A DNA stretch of 64,000 bases from Halomonas jincaotanensis (GTDB lineage: Bacteria > Pseudomonadota > Gammaproteobacteria > Pseudomonadales > Halomonadaceae), in NCBI RefSeq assembly GCF_018448785.1, contig NZ_JAHCLU010000002.1, forward strand, positions 124,001 to 188,000, in the 5' to 3' direction. The notes beneath the pieces were generated by a model. The model saw only the letters and a list, made by a program, of their open reading frames with translations, was not told the DNA's origin and made no database searches. A program made the translations under genes and the position numbers. Below are positions 57,602 to 64,000 of this stretch, in pieces (within the stretch, counting starts at the first letter, position 1; every line of letters starts with the position of its first letter).

Positions 57602-57685
57602 GTTGTCATCACTCATGGCTCATGATGAAGAACGCTGCTCCGCCAAGAGAGGTGCCGGATCGGCACCTCTCGGCAGGCATGACAT

Positions 57686-59092
57686 TCAGGATTTGTCGTG
57701 ATCGAGCTCTTCGCCCGGCAGAATATCCTTGCCGTCGAAATAGTCCCGAGCCAGCTTGAATACCACCGGCGACAGAAGCGCCAGCGCGATCAGGTTGGGA
57801 ATGGCCATCATGGCATTGAAGGTATCGGCCATTAGCCAGATGAAGCCCAGGTTAGCCATGGCGCCCAACGGAATCGCCAGCACGAAGAGCACTCTGTAGA
57901 GCATGATCGAACGCGTCCCGAAGAGAAACTGGAAGCATTTCTCACCGTAGAAGGACCAGCCTAGGATGGTGGTGAAGGCGAATATGGCCAGCGCCACTGA
58001 CACTATCTGGTTGCCCATCCCCGGCAAGGCCTCGTCGAAAGAAAGCGCGGTCAGTGATGCCCCGGCTTCACCGGTTTCCCAGACCCCGGCGGTCAGGATC
58101 ACCAGGGCGGTGATGGAACAGACGATGATGGTGTCGATGAAGGTTCCCAGCATGGCGATCAGACCCTGGCGGACCGGATTCTTGGTCTGTGCCGCGGCGT
58201 GGGCGATGGGCGCACTGCCCAGGCCGGCCTCGTTGGAGAAGATGCCGCGCGCTACACCAAAACGGATCGCCGCCATTACCGCCGCGCCCGCAAAACCGCC
58301 CATGGCCGCATGGGGGTTGAAGGCGTAGTAAAAAATCATGCTGAATGCCTCGCCGATCTGGCCAGCGTTGATGATCAGCACGGCCAGGCCGGCGAGCACG
58401 TAGAGAATCCCCATGATTGGCACCAGCTTTCCCGCCACCTTGGCGATACGCTTGATGCCACCGAGAATCACGGCACCGGCCAACACCATGATCACCACGC
58501 CGGTGATCCAGTGAGGAAAGCCGAAGGTTGAGTCCAGCGCATCCGCCACGGAATTCGACTGAACTGTATTACCAATGCCAAACGCCGCCACGGCGCCGAA
58601 GAACGCAAAGGCACCACCAAGCCAAAGCCACTTATGCCCTAGGCCATTCTTGATGTAGAACATTGGACCACCGACGTGATAGCCCGTGCTGTCAGTCTCA
58701 CGATAACGCACCGCCAAAACCGCCTCGGCGAACTTGGTCGCCATCCCCACCAGCGCGGTGATCCACATCCAGAACACTGCGCCTGGGCCCCCCAAGGCAA
58801 TGGCTGTCGCCACGCCCGCAATGTTGCCGGTACCGATAGTTGCCGACAGGGCGGTCATCAAAGCGTTAAATGGCGAGATTTCCCCCTCATCCAGAACCTT
58901 GGCCTTGTCTCCTGGCCGAGGCTTTCGATCCCGCCCCTGCCACATCAGCCTGAAACCCGTACCGAGCTTGCGAATCGGCATGAATTTCAGCCCAAGCTGG
59001 AGGTAAAGGCCCACCCCCAACAGCAAAATCAGCATCAACGGCCCCCAGACCACGCCATTGATGGCACCAAATATATTGTTCAAGGTTTCCAC
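57686..59092 (-). CDS. Sodium:alanine/glycine symporter (AGCS family)
   Basis: Inner-membrane Na+-coupled amino-acid carrier of 468 residues with about eleven helices. Family signatures: FNALMTALSATIGTGNIAGV, GPGAVFWMWITALVGMATKF and RGIFSNEAGLGSAPIAHAAA. Start placed at a GTG (59092), because GGGAGG lies 6 nt before it and the product then begins like homologues (ETLNNIFGAING). Position next to gcvT and facing gcvHP suggests glycine import for the cleavage system, though alanine is equally possible. Confidence 0.95.
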   Translation of the reverse strand: METLNNIFGAINGVVWGPLMLILLLGVGLYLQLGLKFMPIRKLGTGFRLMWQGRDRKPRPGDKAKVLDEGEISPFNALMTALSATIGTGNIAGVATAIALGGPGAVFWMWITALVGMATKFAEAVLAVRYRETDSTGYHVGGPMFYIKNGLGHKWLWLGGAFAFFGAVAAFGIGNTVQSNSVADALDSTFGFPHWITGVVIMVLAGAVILGGIKRIAKVAGKLVPIMGILYVLAGLAVLIINAGQIGEAFSMIFYYAFNPHAAMGGFAGAAVMAAIRFGVARGIFSNEAGLGSAPIAHAAAQTKNPVRQGLIAMLGTFIDTIIVCSITALVILTAGVWETGEAGASLTALSFDEALPGMGNQIVSVALAIFAFTTILGWSFYGEKCFQFLFGTRSIMLYRVLFVLAIPLGAMANLGFIWLMADTFNAMMAIPNLIALALLSPVVFKLARDYFDGKDILPGEELDHDKS

Positions 59093-59684
59093 GAGTGCCT
59101 CCCTTTTTCGCTTGTACTTTTCATTTGGACTGTTCGCTTGACGCTGCGCCTCGCACCCTTGCACACAAGACTCAACAGATGATTGTGTTGTCTGACCAGC
59201 GATTCATGACACGATCACCAGTCAGTTCACGCGTACCTTAGCGGAATATGTCTGTCCGAGACCAGAGAAGCGAAACGAATCGACGGCATTTTTGACACAC
59301 AAAGCTGTCAAGACCAGCCCAAGAGGAACAAATTTCGTATCGGAAACCAACGCTGATCCAGATTTCACAGCATGCTGAACGATGACTCCCCCGCCCCGTC
59401 CACCGCCTTACGACATGGTTAACAACGATCGCTTTCAAGCAAGGCCCCATGGCAGCACCCCTTGCAGCATAGGAACAATAACCGCATTAGTGCCCGTGGT
59501 TTTTTCAGAAGTTGAAAGTGAGAGGCGTCGATGGCTGGACGACGCATCACGACCGGGCCACTCTGAAGGGCGGCATGAGTAGTGGCTAGCATGCCACCGA
59601 CATGCCAAGGTCAGACTCGCCAAACGCCTCCAACGGCGTTAGCATTCGGGTATTCTGAAAACCTTTTTCGTATAGGAAACCGAG
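59093..59684. other. 592 bp divergent intergenic region upstream of the symporter and gcvH
   Basis: No gene is convincing here; a 66-codon frame at 59382-59582 has no ribosome site or protein-like composition. I searched both strands for the glycine-riboswitch core and did not find it. The part 59524-59600 holds several inverted repeats: GCGTCG/CGACGC (59525-59545), GCCACT/AGTGGC (59557-59586), GGCATG/CATGCC (59572-59595), and AACGCC/GGCGTT lies closer to gcvH. This could be a structured leader or a small RNA. Confidence 0.5.
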
Positions 59685-60077
59685 ATGAGCACGATTCCTG
59701 CCAATCTGCGCTATGCCGAGACACATGAATGGGTGCTGGACAACGGTGACGGCACCGTAACGATCGGCATCACGGATCATGCCCAGCAGGCATTGGGCGA
59801 TGTGGTGTTTGTCGAACTGCCAGACGTCGGCACTCAGTTGGGGCACAAGCAAGAATTCGGGGTTATCGAATCGGTCAAGGCTGCATCCGATCTCTACGCC
59901 CCGGTGGCCGGTGAGATTCTCGAGGTCAACGAAGCACTCGAAGATTCACCCGAAACCGTTAACGAATCTCCCTATGAAGACGGCTGGATCATGAAGGTAC
60001 AACTCGAGGACCACAGCGCACTCGACGCCTTGCTCGATGCCGACGCCTATCAGGCTGCAACCGACGCCGACGATTAA
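59685..60077 (+). CDS. gcvH: Glycine cleavage system H protein
   Basis: Lipoyl carrier of the glycine cleavage complex, 130 residues. Opens LRYAETHEWVLDNGDGTVTI; the lipoylated Lys is in the conserved EFGVIESVKAASDLY segment. AGGAAACCGAG precedes the ATG. It is followed by a strong hairpin-plus-T-run and then gcvP. Confidence 0.96.
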   Translation: MSTIPANLRYAETHEWVLDNGDGTVTIGITDHAQQALGDVVFVELPDVGTQLGHKQEFGVIESVKAASDLYAPVAGEILEVNEALEDSPETVNESPYEDGWIMKVQLEDHSALDALLDADAYQAATDADD

Positions 60078-60096
60078 AAGCTAGATGCTGCTATCC

Positions 60097-60128
60097 GCCG
60101 CTCCGGGCCGATGCCCGGGGCGGCTTTT
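60097..60128 (+). terminator. Rho-independent terminator/attenuator between gcvH and gcvP
   Basis: A 12 bp GC-rich stem (60097-60108 with 60113-60124, one T-G pair) and a CGAT loop, followed by TTTT. It lies in the 96 bp between gcvH and gcvP, so it would lower gcvP transcription relative to gcvH or be partly read through. Confidence 0.7.
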
Positions 60129-60173
60129 CCATGACCCGGGGCTCTGGTCCCGCCACACTGAATAGGGTGTTTC

Positions 60174-63068
<2,895 letters not shown>

Positions 63069-63095
63069 CCCAATTGGTTGTCCTCGCCAGACCAA

Positions 63096-63124
63096 GCCCT
63101 CGACATTCTGTGTCGAGGGCTTTT
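63096..63124 (+). terminator. Rho-independent terminator of gcvP
   Basis: Perfect 10 bp stem GCCCTCGACA/TGTCGAGGGC with a TTCTG loop, followed by TTTT, 27 bp past the gcvP stop. A textbook intrinsic terminator. Confidence 0.85.
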
Positions 63125-63199
63125 GCATGGCACGCTGCGTCGGAATCATGGGCCATGTTAGCATCGCGACATCACCCCCCAGCGAGAACCCTATCCCCG

Positions 63200-64000
63200 A
63201 TGCCCGAAACTATTTCAACCACCATTTCACCGGAAGGCAGCCTGGAGATTCTTTCGCAGCATGAGGTCAGTCGTCTACACGACACCTCGCGTTCCGGTTT
63301 GCATGACCTGCTGCGTCGGTGCGCCCTGGCTGTCCTCAACTGCGGCACTCCTACAGACGATAGCCTGGCGCTGATGGAAGCCTATCGGGACTTCGATATC
63401 GAGGTCATACAGCAGGACCGTGGCGTGCGGCTGAAGCTTACCAATGCGCCTGCCGAAGCCTTCGTTGATGGCCGCATGATTCGTGGCATTCGGGAGCACC
63501 TATCGGCGATCCTGCGCGATATCGTCTATGTCTACAACGAGATTCAAGGCCACCAGCGCTTCGACCTGAGCACGGCCGAGGGCACAACCAATGCGGTATT
63601 TCATATCCTGCGCAAGGCGGGCACCTTGAAGCCCGGCCGCGACCCGAGCCTGGTGGTGTGCTGGGGCGGTCACTCCATCAGCCGAGAAGAATACGAGTAC
63701 ACCAAGGACGTCGGCTATCATCTGGGCCTGCGCGATCTGGATATCTGCACGGGTTGCGGCCCCGGGGCCATGAAGGGCCCCATGAAGGGTGCCAACGTGG
63801 CCCATGCCAAGCAGCGCCGTTATCAGGGTCGCTATCTCGGGGTGTCGGAGCCCGGAATCATCGCCGCCGAGGCGCCCAACCCGATCGTCAACGAACTGGT
63901 GGTGATGCCGGACATCGAGAAACGGCTCGAGGCCTTCGTGCGCCTGGGCCATGGCATCATTGTCTTCCCCGGCGGCGTGGGGACCGCCGAGGAGATACTC
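63200..64000 (+). CDS. ppnN: Pyrimidine/purine nucleotide 5'-monophosphate nucleosidase (PpnN/YgdH); 3' end cut by the window
   Basis: LOG-family nucleosidase that splits nucleoside monophosphates into base and ribose-5-phosphate and responds to (p)ppGpp in E. coli. The 267 codons inside the window match the N-terminal half of the ~454-residue protein: [36 protein letters not shown], the [20 protein letters not shown] Rossmann segment, and the LOG signature [11 protein letters not shown] at the very edge. The ATG at 63200 has only a weak GAG upstream. C-terminal part missing. Confidence 0.94.
   Translation, partial: MPETISTTISPEGSLEILSQHEVSRLHDTSRSGLHDLLRRCALAVLNCGTPTDDSLALMEAYRDFDIEVIQQDRGVRLKLTNAPAEAFVDGRMIRGIREHLSAILRDIVYVYNEIQGHQRFDLSTAEGTTNAVFHILRKAGTLKPGRDPSLVVCWGGHSISREEYEYTKDVGYHLGLRDLDICTGCGPGAMKGPMKGANVAHAKQRRYQGRYLGVSEPGIIAAEAPNPIVNELVVMPDIEKRLEAFVRLGHGIIVFPGGVGTAEEIL

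Noticed and set aside
59093-59684. Glycine riboswitch between the symporter and gcvH
   Set aside because: The conserved core pieces of the aptamer are not found on either strand, in spite of the suggestive gene context.

Overview
The window looks like a chromosomal segment of a Gammaproteobacterium, most likely a member of the Halomonadaceae (Halomonas or a close relative). This is inferred from high-GC coding sequence, Gram-negative envelope genes (TamA/TamB, Tol-Pal), the Pseudomonas-like order ubiG-mupP-yciK, acid-leaning proteins, and the cluster aspS-ruvCAB-ybgC-tolQRAB-pal-cpoB. No species-level claim can be made by reading alone. About 60 genes are packed on both strands. I see no tRNA, rRNA, CRISPR array, intact insertion sequence or prophage.

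Layout. 1-5.5 kb (minus): the 5' part of tamB (cut by the window edge), tamA, and a membrane-anchored coiled-coil protein. 5.8-11 kb: an Fe/Mn superoxide dismutase with a heavily altered second shell, a UDP-glucose dehydrogenase-like protein lacking its catalytic Cys, galU, ubiG-mupP, and yciK. 11-21 kb (minus): cpoB, pal, tolBARQ, ybgC, ruvBAC, aspS and an FmdB-type zinc ribbon; transcription runs from aspS towards cpoB. 21.3-24.2 kb (plus): a three-gene nucleoside/ribose salvage operon. 24.2-38.6 kb: mostly housekeeping (acyP, BrkB, a NadM-like/Nudix fusion, a HypT-like LysR, cls, class I fumarase, nei, uvrB, OsmC, ygfZ, TatD, prfC, a DCC-family protein).

38.6-43.86 kb is the accessory part. 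A divergent pair of units, a STAND ATPase / GNAT-like / OmpR-type winged-helix regulator and an operon of a DUF1326 and a DUF2182 protein, lies between decayed gene remnants. On the right is a 1.4 kb AT-rich scar holding a broken phosphoribosyltransferase-HAD gene. The regulator and the operon share a short intergenic region carrying a PhoB-box-like direct repeat. This is my best candidate for an undescribed system: a regulator that couples a nucleotide switch to expression of a putative Cys/Met-rich metal-handling membrane module.

43.86-64 kb: a RegB/RegA redox two-component pair, bdhA, a HybE-like protein, an inositol monophosphatase, a glutaredoxin, a DUF1338 protein with a lost metal-ligand position, scoAB with a divergent LysR regulator (ketone-body/PHB metabolism with bdhA), an acyltransferase, a LysM/degenerate-LytM lipoprotein, a glycosyltransferase-PAP2 pair, alkB, and the glycine cleavage genes split into gcvT plus a Na+/alanine-glycine symporter (minus) and gcvH-gcvP (plus) around a roughly 590 bp intergenic region. 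The right edge cuts ppnN.
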